Below, one piece after another: positions 1 to 10,330 of a stretch of DNA of 64,000 nt (its first letter is position 1; every line of letters starts with the position of its first letter). The position numbers and the translations under genes were made by a program. The notes under the pieces are model-generated. The model saw nothing but the letters and a program-made list of their open reading frames with translations, ran no database searches and was not told the origin of the DNA. Source of the DNA: Datisca glomerata (taxonomy: Eukaryota; Streptophyta; Magnoliopsida; Cucurbitales; Datiscaceae); assembly GCA_003255025.1 (NCBI GenBank), contig QANY01008720.1, positions 1,080,605-1,144,604 of the forward strand, read 5' to 3'.

Positions 1-426
1 AGCTTTGATTTTTAGAATTCATTACAAAGTCATCAAAACCAATATGAATTTCCAAGCCATCAATAGGAGTCTAAAAAATCAAACCTTGTTGATTCAATCT
101 AGCCAAAGTAATGCTAATATTAGAGTCACTAAAATCATTAGGTGGTCTGATATTACGTTACCTACAAATTGGCTTTTAACCAATGAAAGCCAACCCACTC
201 AATTTTAACGCCAATTGAAGATAATGATTATATCCAGCAGTACATGGATGATACTATTAAAATTAATGTCCAATCTTTCAGTTCTGATCCTCAAATTAGG
301 GAGTGTATCCAGTCTAGCGCTCCTAGGAATTCATTTTCTGAACCCACTATTAATAATAGTAAAGATCTTAGAATCCATAATTTGGAACAAGAATTAAAAA
401 AAATATATAAAAAAATTAAGAATTAA
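1..426 (+). pseudogene. Movement protein, C-terminal part (copy A)
   Basis: The sequence matches the end of the movement-protein region of the other copies (28,330-29,469 and 36,865-37,800), including the shared phrase IHYKVIK near the start. The upstream 30K-type core with its Gly-Pro-His-Ile stretch lies outside the window. The reading frame changes between about 205 and 244. In caulimovirids this domain forms tubules at plasmodesmata for cell-to-cell spread. Here it is an inactive remnant. Confidence 0.75.
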
Positions 427-429
427 GGT

Positions 430-1440
430 ATAGTCATAAATTTTCAAGTCAGTCAGCCAATCTTTGATAATAAGACTGAATAATCTGACGAATCTGAATC
501 ACCACCTGCCTCTAATTTCAAGGAGTCTTACTTCCTGTTAATCCTCAATTTTTATTTTTGAATTTAGGCACCTTAAGCCAAGAATACAAACTTTATTATG
601 AGGGTTTAACCGAACACATGAATGACTAAGCCAATCTCAATAGACGAAATATGTTCAGAGAAACATACAATATTGATAAAATAAAAATTATCATTGATGA
701 ATGAAAGGCGTTCGTGCAAGAATTTAGAATTGATATATTTTTCTTTGATTATATCGAGAATATTTATAAAAAGAATATTAAAGTAATTTCTAAGACCAAA
801 TGGGTCAAAGAAACTCCAGTTAGGTGACTGCTAGCCACCCCCACCCGAAAAAATTATAATTAATCATAAAAATTCTTTAATAACTGCTTCTCCTTTTAAG
901 ATTTCAAAGAAAAAATAACCCAATAAAAATGTTGTTGAACAACTTAACTACACTAATCAAAGTTTAATAACAATAGGAAAATAATTAGATAAAATTAAGA
1001 ATAAGGTTGACGATCTTCATGAGCTTAAACCTAATGAATCTCTAAAAACACTCTAATAAATCCTTAAGATAAAAATTCTCTGAATATTGTCCCCCTCAAT
1101 AAAAAGATTGATAAAATGCTTTAAGAATTGAAGAATAAATTTGTTGAGTCATCTACATCTGTTGAAAATTCTCTGAATATAGTTCTGATTCAGAAAGTCA
1201 GAGGTCAGATTCCACCTATGAATCATCCATAATTCATGAATCATTAACCATTCATAATATTGAGGAAAAAACATTGGAAATTAGAAATTAATAAACTTGA
1301 AAAGAAGTGGCATAAAAGGCATATTCCTCCAGATATTCAAATTGTTGAATCTTCTTTAGTTAATTAGTTTTCTGTCTCTGTAAAAAAATTATATGAATGT
1401 GATAGTGATGGTATTTCAGAATAGGAAGCCTTCAACAAAT
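430..1440 (+). pseudogene. Linker between movement and coat domains (copy A)
   Basis: This roughly 1-kb stretch is homologous to the region between movement and coat protein in the other copies. It includes a Ser/Glu/Asp-rich part and a lysine- and asparagine-rich, probably coiled-coil part. It has many stops in all frames. I recognise no enzyme motif. In related polyproteins this region is poorly conserved. Confidence 0.55.
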
Positions 1441-1990
1441 TACAGCACATGGCCATGGTAGCCAACATATACATCACCACACATAATTTGCCTCACAATG
1501 AGGTAATAAATATTTTAGTCATAAGATTCACAAGAATGCTTCATTCCTGGTGGGAAAACATCTCACTGAAGAATCTAAACATATCATCCTTACAGCAATA
1601 AAAATTCATGCTGAAGGAACCACAATCCTTGAAAAGGATCAGGAAACAATGCATGATGCCATTAATACATTCTTCTTCATAATAATTGAACATTTCATTG
1701 GAACCCTAAATAACGTACTTCACGTATCCATGACCAATTAGCCAATCTTAGGTGTCCAGAGTAGAGTCTAGGGATGATAGTAATCAACCATTTTGAAAAG
1801 AAAAATTCTTAAATGGCTTACCCAATTTGTTTGTGCACAAATTAGAACTGTCCTTATTGATGACCTAGGAAATATAGACTATAAAAGTCTCACCTACGGT
1901 ACAATTATCACTATAATATAAAATTAAAGTGGTTTAGATGTGGTTAGAATGGTCATATTTTCAACATTTGCCAAGTAAAAAAATTAAATT
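1440..1990 (+). pseudogene. Coat protein and zinc knuckle (copy A), internally deleted
   Basis: The coat core is recognisable by comparison with copy K (GTPSNVTSHIHDQ and LSDFDWYK there). The basic region normally found between coat core and zinc knuckle is missing: the text jumps at about 1,920 from the coat core straight to the knuckle. The CX2CX4HX4C knuckle at about 1,924-1,975 has lost its first cysteine (Trp codon) and has an internal stop. In a functional virus this part packages nucleic acid in the virion. Confidence 0.75.
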
Positions 1991-3000
1991 AATCAATTAA
2001 AAATCCTTGATGAAGATAAACAAGAATTGTTTAGAATTATAGAATCAATAGATTACTATGAAAGTAGTAATGCAGACTTAGAAGAATTTGAATCCTCGAA
2101 ATCTGATGAATTAAGCTCTTCAAATTCTGATAGTGATTCTCCAAACATCTCTATGAGATGTAAGGATAACTGTTAGATTTAATTAGTAAGTTAATGCTTT
2201 AAATAAAAATGAAGAACAAGAAAATATTTTGTTATATTTAATTAGTAAAATTGAAAATACTGAATTAAAACAAGAATACCTTGAAAGATTTAGGAATGTA
2301 ATTCAAAAGACAGAAAATTCTAAGTCTAATAACAATACTGCATGTCTTTCACAAACACTTGAAAAATTCAATAAAATTAAATGAAAGAAAAAGAAGTTAC
2401 TCTTTAGGAACTTCAAAAAGAAATAAAAGAATTAAAAGACTCAAACACAGAAATAACAAAAGAACTAGAAGAACCTAGTAAAACCCCAATTTCTAGTGAT
2501 GAGGTTGAAGAACTTGTTGTCAACATTCAAGATGATGATAAGTTCATTCAAATCCTTAATCACATAAAAATTAAAAAATGACACATAATGGTCAGAATAA
2601 TAATTCAAGATTTTGATTTCAATGGCTCTTATTGATTCAGGAATGCTGATTTGAATTCTATGTAGGAAGGATTCGTTCCTACCAAGTACTTCAAAAAGAT
2701 AAAATAATCTTTGTTCTCTACAAATGGTACTAGACTTCATATCAATTATGAAATTCTTAAATTTCATATTTGCCAAGATAATGTATGTTCTAAAACATCA
2801 TTTGTCTTAGTAAAAGATATGACATACAAAATTATTTTGGGTTTACCATTTATTTTTCTGCTGTATCCTTTTACAACAGAGCATGATGGGCTAATTACTT
2901 ATCCCATGGATAAATATGTCAAATTCATATTTCTTTATTTTTCTCACAATGAGAAATTGAAAATTTTAAAACAAAATTCTGTTTATAAAACTATGAATTT
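1990..3000 (+). pseudogene. Acidic/coiled region and aspartic protease (copy A)
   Basis: Downstream of the knuckle comes an acidic Ser/Asp/Glu-rich segment and a Lys/Glu-rich coiled-coil-like segment. A retropepsin-like domain follows at about 2,580-2,900. The Asp-Ser-Gly of the active site is readable near 2,633, but a frameshift follows at once. The downstream part is open from 2,711 to 3,097. The domain would process the polyprotein. This copy cannot. Confidence 0.65.
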
Positions 3001-4135
3001 AATTTCTTGTAAAGAAAAACAATTATATTTTCTTCAAGATGAAATAGAATTCAAAATAATTGAAGAACAACTTCAAAATACTTATCCTAAAAGATAAATT
3101 AAAATATTTGAACAAGAAATTTGTAAAGAATTGTGTGCTGACATTCTTAATGCATTCTGACAAATTAAGATGAATGAGAATGATGAATACAAAACTGCAT
3201 TTGTAACTCAATTTAGTAATTACAAAGGGAATGTAATGCCTTTTGGTCTTAAAAATGCTCCAAGTAAATTTCAGAATATAATGAATGAAATCCTTAATCA
3301 ATTTATTGATTTCTCATTTGTTTATATTGATGACGTTCTCATTTTTTCTAGATCAATAGAACAATATTGGAAACACCTTGAATTGTTCATTAATATAACA
3401 AAGCAAAATGGATTAGTTATCTCTGCAAGTAAAATCAAACTGTTTCAATCAAAGATAGGATTTGAAATCTATCATTCTATTATTAAATCAATTGATCGAG
3501 TCATACAATTTGTTGACAAATTTTCTGATGAAATACTTGACAAAACCCAATTGCAAAGATTTCTAGAATCCTTAAATTACATATATGATTTTTATAATAA
3601 TTTGGGCATTGATTGCAAGCCTCTCTTTGAAAGGCTTAAGAAAAATCCTCCTTCTTAGACATCTGTCCATACCAATTTAATTAAGAAAATTAAAACTCAT
3701 GTTAAGACACTTCCTTGTCTTGGCATCCCTACCAATAATCATTTTCAAATTTTCCAAACCAATGCCTCTGAACTTGGATAAGAAGGTATCTTATTACAAA
3801 AAAATCTCTCCAGAATCTCCTGAATGAGTTGTCAGGTTCACATCTGGAACTTGGACTCAATCACAAATAAATTATAGTATAATTAAGAAAGAAATTTTAT
3901 CTGTTGTATTATGTATACAAAAATTTTAAGGTCATTTACTAGATAAAAAATTTCTCTTGAAAATTGACTATAAATTTGCAAAACATGTTTTGGAAAAAGT
4001 TGTTAAAAATATTACTTTTAGACAATTTTTCGCTCAATGGCAGTCTATTCTTAGTATTATTTATTTTGATGTCGAATTTATTCAAGGCATTAATAATTCA
4101 ATTCCTGACTTCCTTACTCATGAATTCCTGTAATG
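3000..4135 (+). pseudogene. Reverse transcriptase and RNase H (copy A), fingers deleted
   Basis: The open stretch 3,170-3,658 holds the RT palm with the catalytic YIDDVLIF motif (about 3,328-3,351) and the downstream thumb. RNase H follows at about 3,662-4,135 with stops. About 355 bp of the fingers present in copies K and M1 are missing near 3,157. The junction is in phase and the flanking words are alike, see findings. Despite an intact YIDD box the copy cannot encode an active enzyme. Confidence 0.85.
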
Positions 4136-4159
4136 TAGTCAAGATGGGGTCTAGGCCCC

Positions 4160-4487
4160 AGCCTTAAAAGCTTGAATCAAATTAGAGTTTTCGACTCCAC
4201 AATTGGCCTTTAAGACCCAAATTAAAGAGGAGTCTTCTACTGCTAAACAAACCCAATTAACAGTACTTGAGTCCATCAGACCCAATTATCAATCAGCCAT
4301 GATCAACCAATTTGACCCATTCTCCACTACTCAACCTTTTAATGAACAATTAGTCAATCAACCAATTATAAAATATAGAAAATCAAGCCTTTTAAAAAGA
4401 GGCATCCTACCAGAATGGGCCTATGACGCATTTCAAGATTTCCAGGACCCATTTAGTGATATCAATCTCAGTGTGTCGAGTAAATAA
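4160..4487 (+). pseudogene. C-terminal ORF remnant (copy A), internally deleted
   Basis: The 5-prime end matches copy K at about 42,390-42,560 and the 3-prime end matches copy K at about 43,580-43,669 (PEWAYDAF here, PQWAYGF there). About 1 kb between is absent, leaving a 94-residue open frame at 4,203-4,487. The family and function of this ORF are unknown to me. Its position after RNase H resembles the downstream ORF of florendoviruses, but I cannot confirm that. Confidence 0.7.
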
Positions 4488-4960
4488 AAATAATTTACCT
4501 TTGGAAAAATGCCAGTGGTGGAATAATCAATAAATCAAGAAATTTGAAATAATATTTCAAATATCATGATGGCTCTCAGCATAATGCAACAGTTATGATG
4601 ATTTCTCCAACAATCAATAATTGAAGCATAAAAGTTCAAGATAGTACTTATCAAGGAATGACAACAATGAGTCTCCAAGATAGTACTTCTCAGAACTTGT
4701 TTTCACTCTTAACGATTTTGAGAGAAAACTAAGTTTGAAAAAAAAAAACATTCTTCTTCCTCCACTTTTTGTAATCTTTCTTCTTCTCTTCTTCAACGTT
4801 AATTAGTGAATGAGAGCACTGATTAATTGTTGGAAAATAATTTTCCAATACTTGTAAGTTTTTATTTTCCTTAAATTATAATCATTTGAATTCTTCCTTC
4901 TATACCAGTCTTTAAATTACTATTAAATTATGTGTAATTCTACCTCTTTTGGATTGATTG
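4488..4960 (+). other. Intergenic/leader remnant of copy A
   Basis: This noncoding stretch matches the intergenic region after the C-terminal ORF in copy K (phrase TTTACCTTTGG near 4,496) and then the viral leader (pyrimidine-rich segment 4,745-4,800 and following). The promoter part with the TATA box, seen at 10,642-10,654, is deleted near 4,695. The copy stops just at CCTCTTTTGG, immediately before where the primer-binding site would lie. Confidence 0.6.
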
Positions 4961-5150
4961 AATAATTGGGCATCAAAAGGTTGAGTAATTGAGAATGGGT
5001 CAAATTGGATGATCATGGTTGATTGATAATTGGGTCTGATGAACCCAAGTATTGTTAATTGGGCTTGGTTAGGAGTAGAAGACTCATATTTAATTTAGGC
5101 CTTAAAGGCCAATTGCGGAGTCGAAGATTCTTCTATAATTGAACCATTAA
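4961..5150 (-). pseudogene. Start of C-terminal ORF (copy B), truncated
   Basis: This short stretch is the reverse complement of the beginning of the C-terminal ORF (copy K about 42,385-42,540; shared words GGGTCTGATG and TTGGGCTTGG on the + strand). The remainder is cut off at the junction with copy A near 4,960. No function can be given. Confidence 0.65.
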
Positions 5151-5154
5151 TCAT

Positions 5155-5650
5155 CCTTGCATGATTTCTGAAAGTGATAATGATTATTTTAGTTAAAGAC
5201 TCCACAACATGCCCATGACTTTTTTGAAATTCGTCAGGCATGACGAAGAAAGTTCCTTCTAGTATAAAAAATTCTTTGACTGCTTTATTTAAAAATTAAA
5301 ATTTAAAAATTGATTGTCCCAAAAGGTTCATAGTAAAAAAATTTCTGTTATCATACCAGATTTCATTATCTTTGTAAAAACCTATTTTTCACTTTTCTTA
5401 TACCATTGAATTAATGCTGCATTAAAATCATGCTTCAACCTAAATTCTTCCAAAATTTTATCCAATTCATAAATCCATGCATTTCTTGGATATTTAAATC
5501 CATTATTACCATAATTAATGAATGAGAATTTTGAGAAAAAATCAGCTGCCCTACCATTGAACCCTTTGATTTTTAATGAATTTTGATTGATTATTCTGAG
5601 TTTTACCTTCCCATATTCTAGTAGGTCAGAATTTTTAAATTCTGCCATGG
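5155..5650 (-). pseudogene. AlkB-like Fe(II)/2OG dioxygenase domain in pararetrovirus copy B
   Basis: On the minus strand, after the remains of RNase H, an open segment (within 5,382-5,813) contains FSFINYGNNGFKYPRNAW, then LKHDFNAALIQWY. After a one-base frameshift comes IGFYKDNE, then NLLGQ. Further on are FQKSHGHVV and ITFRNH. The order and spacing match AlkB-type 2OG-Fe(II) oxygenases of plant RNA viruses: substrate-lid Y-G-Y, N..L...Y..G..IG, the HxD iron ligands, a distal H, then the TFR box. Here the first HxD histidine is Tyr (5,374-5,376). The arginine expected six residues before the TFR arginine is Ile. Active relatives demethylate nucleic acids. This copy is inactive. Family call from motif pattern only. 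Confidence 0.78.
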
Positions 5651-6360
5651 TAGAATCTTGAAATGATTTCATGAAAAAATTTACAAGTAAAGAAGTCAGG
5701 AATTTAATTATTAATGCCCTGAATAAATTTAATATTGAAATCAAAATTACTAAAATTTTACTGTTACCTGACAAAATGTTTTTGGGAAGGAATGTCTTTA
5801 CATCTATCTCCAAAACATATTTTGTAGATTTGCAATCAATTTTTAAAGTAAATTCTTGATTTTATAAATTAAATTTTATGATTTGATTAATTTCTTTAAT
5901 AATAGAAAATAAAGTTCAAATCTTGGAAATCTAATATTAGATTGAAACAATTTGATTTTTCATGCAGAGATAACTAAACTATTTTATTTTATTATCTTGG
6001 CAAATAATTCAAGTTGTTTCTAGTGTTGTTCAATAAATTTAAGAAAAATAAGAATATCACTAATGCAAACAATCGAAAAATTAGTGAATTGGTTAAAAAT
6101 ATCATTCATTGTATTCTGGAATTCATTTGGAGCATTTTTAAGATCAAAAGGCATTTCTTTCCATTTATTACGACCAAATGTAATTTTGTATTTATCAATT
6201 CCTCTTGTTTGGATTTTCCCAAATATATTATGAATTATAGTACACAATTTCTTACAAATTTTCTCTTTAAAGATTTTAATTTATTTTTGAAGAGTAGGAT
6301 TTTGAAGTTGTTTTTCAATTCTTTCGAAATTTATTTCGTCTTGTAGAAAATATAATTATT
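5650..6360 (-). pseudogene. Reverse transcriptase with deleted fingers and RNase H core (copy B)
   Basis: The minus-strand ORF 6,020-6,247 carries the RT palm (MPFDLKNAP...). The catalytic box reads CISD instead of YIDD. Upstream near 6,215 the fingers are missing at the same junction as in copies A and C. Downstream near 5,875 the text jumps from just after the palm to the end of RNase H (LKIDCKSTK), so the RNase H core with its acidic residues is absent. The end of RNase H runs into the AlkB-like block. Upstream, about 0.9 kb including the whole protease is also missing at about 6,360. Confidence 0.8.
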
Positions 6361-6374
6361 TTTATTCATTTTTA

Positions 6375-7660
6375 TTTAAAACATTCATAATCTTCTGACA
6401 ACAGCTATCTTTCTATCTTATTGAGATGTTTGGAGAATCATTGTCAGAGCTTGAAGGGTTTAATTCTTCAGATTTTGAGTATTCAGATTCTTCTAAATTT
6501 GTGTTCCTACTTCCGTAGTAATATATTGATTCTACAATTCTAAATAATTCTTATTTTTCTTCATCAAAGATTTTTAATTGATTTTTTTATTTTATACTTG
6601 GCAAATATTGGAAAAATGATAATTTTGACCACATTTAAAACATTTAATTTTACTTTTATCAACAAAAAAATTTATTAAATTTTCTTCTTGAATAATTCTT
6701 CTTCTTAGAAAAGTATTTGTCAAAATTTTCATTTTTATTTTTGTGGTTTTTTTCCTATAAGTTTTGTAAATTCTTTTAGGATTAAGATGAGATTTTTTCC
6801 TATTCTTTTGAGAATGAGTAATAGTAGGTAATTCATATTGTTCACAGAAATTACCTAATTTGTATTTATTAGTTTTCTTTTCCTTTTTAATTTGTCTATT
6901 CATTTTACCTTTACCAACGAATTTTTTATTGAGTTTTCTTCTTGAATAATTTTTACTTTTAAAAGAGTATTTGTCAAAAAAATTATTTTTGTTTTTATGG
7001 AATTTTTTCCTATAAGGTTTGTAAATTATTTTAGGACTAAGATTGTAATTTTTCCTATTCTTTTAGGAAGGAGCAATAGATAGTAATCCGTATTACTTAC
7101 AGAAATTGTCTAATTCATATTTGGTAGTTTTATTTTTCTTTTTAATTTATTTATTAATTTTCATGTCTATACACATTCTTAGACCTTTTTTTATATTGTA
7201 GTGATATTTGTAGGTGAGACTATCATAGTTTATATTTTCTAGGTCATTACTAAGAACAATTCTAATTTTGTGGGCAAACAAATTTTGTAAGCTATTTATG
7301 AATTTTTATTTTTAAAAAAGTTGATTGTTGTCATCCCTAGACATTACTTTGGACAAAAATATATTTTTGTACCAGTCAAAGTCACTTAGGGTAGGACACA
7401 TAAGATTCGTTAGTTGGCCATGGATAGGTGAAGTAATGTTACTTGCCGTTCCAATGAAATGTTCAACTATTGTGTAGAAGAGTGTATTAATGACATCAGA
7501 TATTGTTTCTTGATCCTCTTCTTGGATTGGGGTTCCTTCAGCATCAATCTTTATTGTGTATAAGGATGGTATTTTTAGATTTTTTTTGTGAGATGTTTTT
7601 CCCACCAAGAATGAAGCATTCATGTGAATCTTGTGACTAAAAGCTTTATTACCTCATTGT
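6375..7660 (-). pseudogene. Coat protein and zinc knuckle (copy B) with duplicated basic region
   Basis: The coat core lies at about 7,190-7,623 on the minus strand (IVEHFIGTASNVTS... in the other copies). A zinc knuckle with intact CX2CX4HX4C (KCFKCGQNYHFSNIC) lies at about 6,600-6,650. Between them the Lys/Arg-rich region occurs twice in tandem, at about 6,660-6,905 and 6,910-7,155. Other copies have it once. Acidic sequence follows the knuckle to about 6,375, where it is fused to the pre-RT segment. Confidence 0.75.
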
Positions 7661-8540
7661 GAGGCAAATTGTGTGTGGTGATGTAACTGTTGGCTACCAC
7701 AGTCATGTGCTATAATTTGTTGAGGATTTCCTATCGATATTCCTTTCATATAATTTATCTACGGAGGCTGAAAATTGATTAACTGAAGAAGATTTAGTAA
7801 TTTGAATATCTTGAGGAAAATGCTTTTTATGATACTTCCTTTTCAATTTATTAATTTCTAAATTTCTAAATTTTTCACCAATATTATGAATGGTTGAAGA
7901 TTTGTGAATTATGAATGATTCATAGGTGGAATTTGACCTATGACATTCTGATTCAGAACTATTGTCTTGGTTAATTACCTTAATAAAAGAAGTTGATCAA
8001 CAGATTTATTCTTCAATTATTGAAGCATTTTATCCATATTTTTATTGAGGGGAACAATATTTAAGGCAATCTTTTCCAAAAGATTTATTAAAAGAGTTTC
8101 TTTCAAAGATTCATTAGGTTTAGGCTCATGGAGATCATCAACCTTATTCTCAATTTTATCTAATTATTTTTCTATTGTTATTAAACTTTGATTAGTGCAA
8201 TTAAGTAGTTCAACAACCTTTTTATTTGGTTTTTCTTCATTTGAAATCTTTAAAAGAGAAGCAATGATTGAAGAATTTTTATGATTAATTATAATTATTT
8301 CAAGTGGGTGATGGCTAGCAGCTACCCAACTGGAGTCTTCCTTGACCCATTTTGCCTTATGAAGAACTTTAATATTCTTTTCATAAATATCATCAGTATA
8401 ATCAAGAAAAAATATATCAACTCTAAATTCTTGCATTCCCACTCAGCAATGATAATTTTTTTTATCAATATTGTATGTTTCTCTGAACCTATTTCATCTA
8501 TTGAGATTGACTGGGTCATTCATGTGTTGGGTTAAACCCC
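7660..8540 (-). pseudogene. Linker between movement and coat domains (copy B)
   Basis: This is homologous to 430-1,440 and 38,160-38,990. Open pieces at 8,164-8,442 and 8,322-8,519 show an aromatic-rich motif (VDIFFLDYTDDIYEKN), then a Lys/Asn-rich coiled-coil-like part. No known enzymatic motif is seen. It is broken by stops. Confidence 0.5.
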
Positions 8541-9713
8541 CCAATCAGGTTTGTATTCTTGGCTTAAGGTGCCTAAATTCAAAACTAAAAGTTAAGGATT
8601 AGCAAGAGGTAAGGCTCCTTGAAAATCAGAGGCAGTTGGTGATTCAGATTCGTCAGATTGTTCACTTATTATCAAAGATTAGCTTACTGACTTGCGTATT
8701 TGTGGCTATGCCTTTAAGTCTTGAACTTTTTATTTTTTTATTTTTAATTCTTGTTCCAATTGACGGATTTTAAGATCTTGACTATTATTGACAGTGGATT
8801 TAGAAAAGAAATTTCTAGGAGTGCTAGACTGCCTAAACTCCCTAATTTAAGGATTAGAACTGGAAGATTGGGAATTAATTTTAACAGTACCATCTATGTA
8901 CTGCTAGATATAATCAATATCTTCAATTGTGCGTTGAATTGGAGTGGGTTGGCTTTCATTGGTTAAAAGTTAATTTGTAGGTAAAGTAATATCAGACTAC
9001 CTAATAGTTTTAGGGATTCTAATTTTTACATTACTTTGGCTAGATTGAATCAATAGGGTTTGATTTTTTGGACTCCTATTGATGGCTTGGAAATTCATAT
9101 TGATTTTGGTGACTTTGTAATGAATTCTAAAATCAAAGCTAGAGGTTGGACACCTTTAAGGATTTGATAACCACTAGTTTTGATATTCAATGTTAAAGAT
9201 GTAAGAATATGGGGCCCTACCAAACTAATAGACAAGTCTGGAAAACAATCAAAATAGATTGTTCTATTACAAAATGAAGATTCAATTAATCCTAAAATAT
9301 TATCATTAAAATTTCTAAATCTTGCATCACACAAGGCTAACAAGACAGAAGTATTTAGGCATATTCTTGTAAGTGGTTGAACTCCAATATGGACTAAACC
9401 AAACTGAAGGAAATTAGACCCTTATTCAATGTGATGTTTAATTGCATTAGGAGAAAGTAATTGACAAGTTTCATGCTATTTCCCAAGAGCATGTATTTTT
9501 TCAATTATTTTTACATGATACTGAGGCTTGAAGGAAGCAACAAACCATGTTAATTTATAAATTTATTTACTAGGGATTTTGTGTATATTTCATACCCTAT
9601 GATCTACATGATCATCTCCAAAGTATTCAACATGTTCTTCATTAATTATGTCTGGTATTGTATTTATTGTAGACATATTGCTACAAGAAGAACTTTCTAA
9701 ATAATCTACTCAT
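8540..9713 (-). pseudogene. Movement protein and polyprotein start (copy B)
   Basis: The polyprotein start codon is at 9,713-9,711 (MSRLFR, as in the unit starting at 29,469). The frame shifts after a few codons. The 30K-superfamily core is at 9,095-9,343: LCDARFRNFNDNILGLIE then SLVGPHILTSLTLNIK. Further pieces reach 8,540. In caulimovirids this domain mediates movement through plasmodesmata. It is a pseudogene. Confidence 0.75.
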
Positions 9714-10112
9714 GACTCAAGATAATTAAATTATTCTTATGATTGAAAATCTCATCATGTATTTTGATTCGTAAACCTGCTATGACTTCTAAAACCTCCT
9801 AAGAAGCTTAACTCTTCTACACTTTGCATTTACAACTACCCTACCCTCAGGATTTATGTATCTAAGAGGTCTTATTGGGGTGCATGAAGCAAACTTCTTA
9901 GAAACTTATACGTCAGATTCACATATTAAAAAATCAAGGATTATAGAGAAATAATCAATTAAAAAAATAACCAACCACTTGGCCGGAGAGTCAGATTAAA
10001 TAAAAATAATTATTCAAGTAAGCAAGTAAGCAAAAATAATAACAATAACCAGCCATTTAAGCGGTGAAGAATAATAATTATGCAGTATTAAGCAACAGTA
10101 AATACCCTACCA

Positions 10113-10130
10113 GGTTTGGCTCTGACACCA
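10113..10130 (-). promoter_or_regulatory. Primer-binding site for initiator tRNA-Met (copy 1, M3 leader)
   Basis: The minus strand reads TGGTGTCAGAGCCAAACC, one mismatch from the TGGTATCAGAGC complement of plant initiator tRNA-Met used by caulimovirids to prime reverse transcription. A second copy lies 200 bp upstream in the transcript sense. Confidence 0.8.
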
Positions 10131-10312
10131 AAAGAGACAAAATTGTGTATAATTTAATAGTATTTAAAGATCGGGTATTATAAGCAAGAATTCAAATTAT
10201 TGTAATTGAAGCAATTAAGCAACAATAGCAATAATAACCAGCCACTTGGGCGATGAAGAATAATAATTATGCAGAGTATTAAAAAGTATTTTAACAGTAA
10301 AATACCCTACCA

Positions 10313-10330
10313 GACTTGACTCTGATACCA
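10313..10330 (-). promoter_or_regulatory. Primer-binding site for initiator tRNA-Met (copy 2, M3 leader)
   Basis: The minus strand reads TGGTATCAGAGTCAAGTC, matching TGGTATCAGAG of the initiator tRNA-Met complement. It sits in a repeat unit of about 200 bp that also holds copy 1, with shared flanks such as TACCCTACCAG. Confidence 0.8.

Larger units (their letters stand above)
1..4960 (+). mobile_element. Endogenous pararetrovirus copy A (5-prime truncated by window)
   Basis: Copy A is a decayed caulimovirid-like insertion read in order on the + strand: end of movement protein, linker, coat protein and zinc knuckle, protease, reverse transcriptase, RNase H, remnant of the C-terminal ORF, and part of the intergenic leader. 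The order follows from alignment by eye with copy K (35,970-43,952) and the minus-strand copies. Many stops and frameshifts make it non-functional. Some stops sit where a sister copy has CAA, for example near 482 against 37,896. It ends near 4,960, where the sequence switches abruptly to the reverse complement of the C-terminal ORF of another copy, a tail-to-tail junction. Confidence 0.88.

Noticed and set aside
5382..5813. This block as a host gene fragment picked up by chance
   Set aside because: The same block occurs at the same viral position in copy C with different lesions, so it was part of the viral lineage or its integrated ancestor rather than a one-off host fragment.
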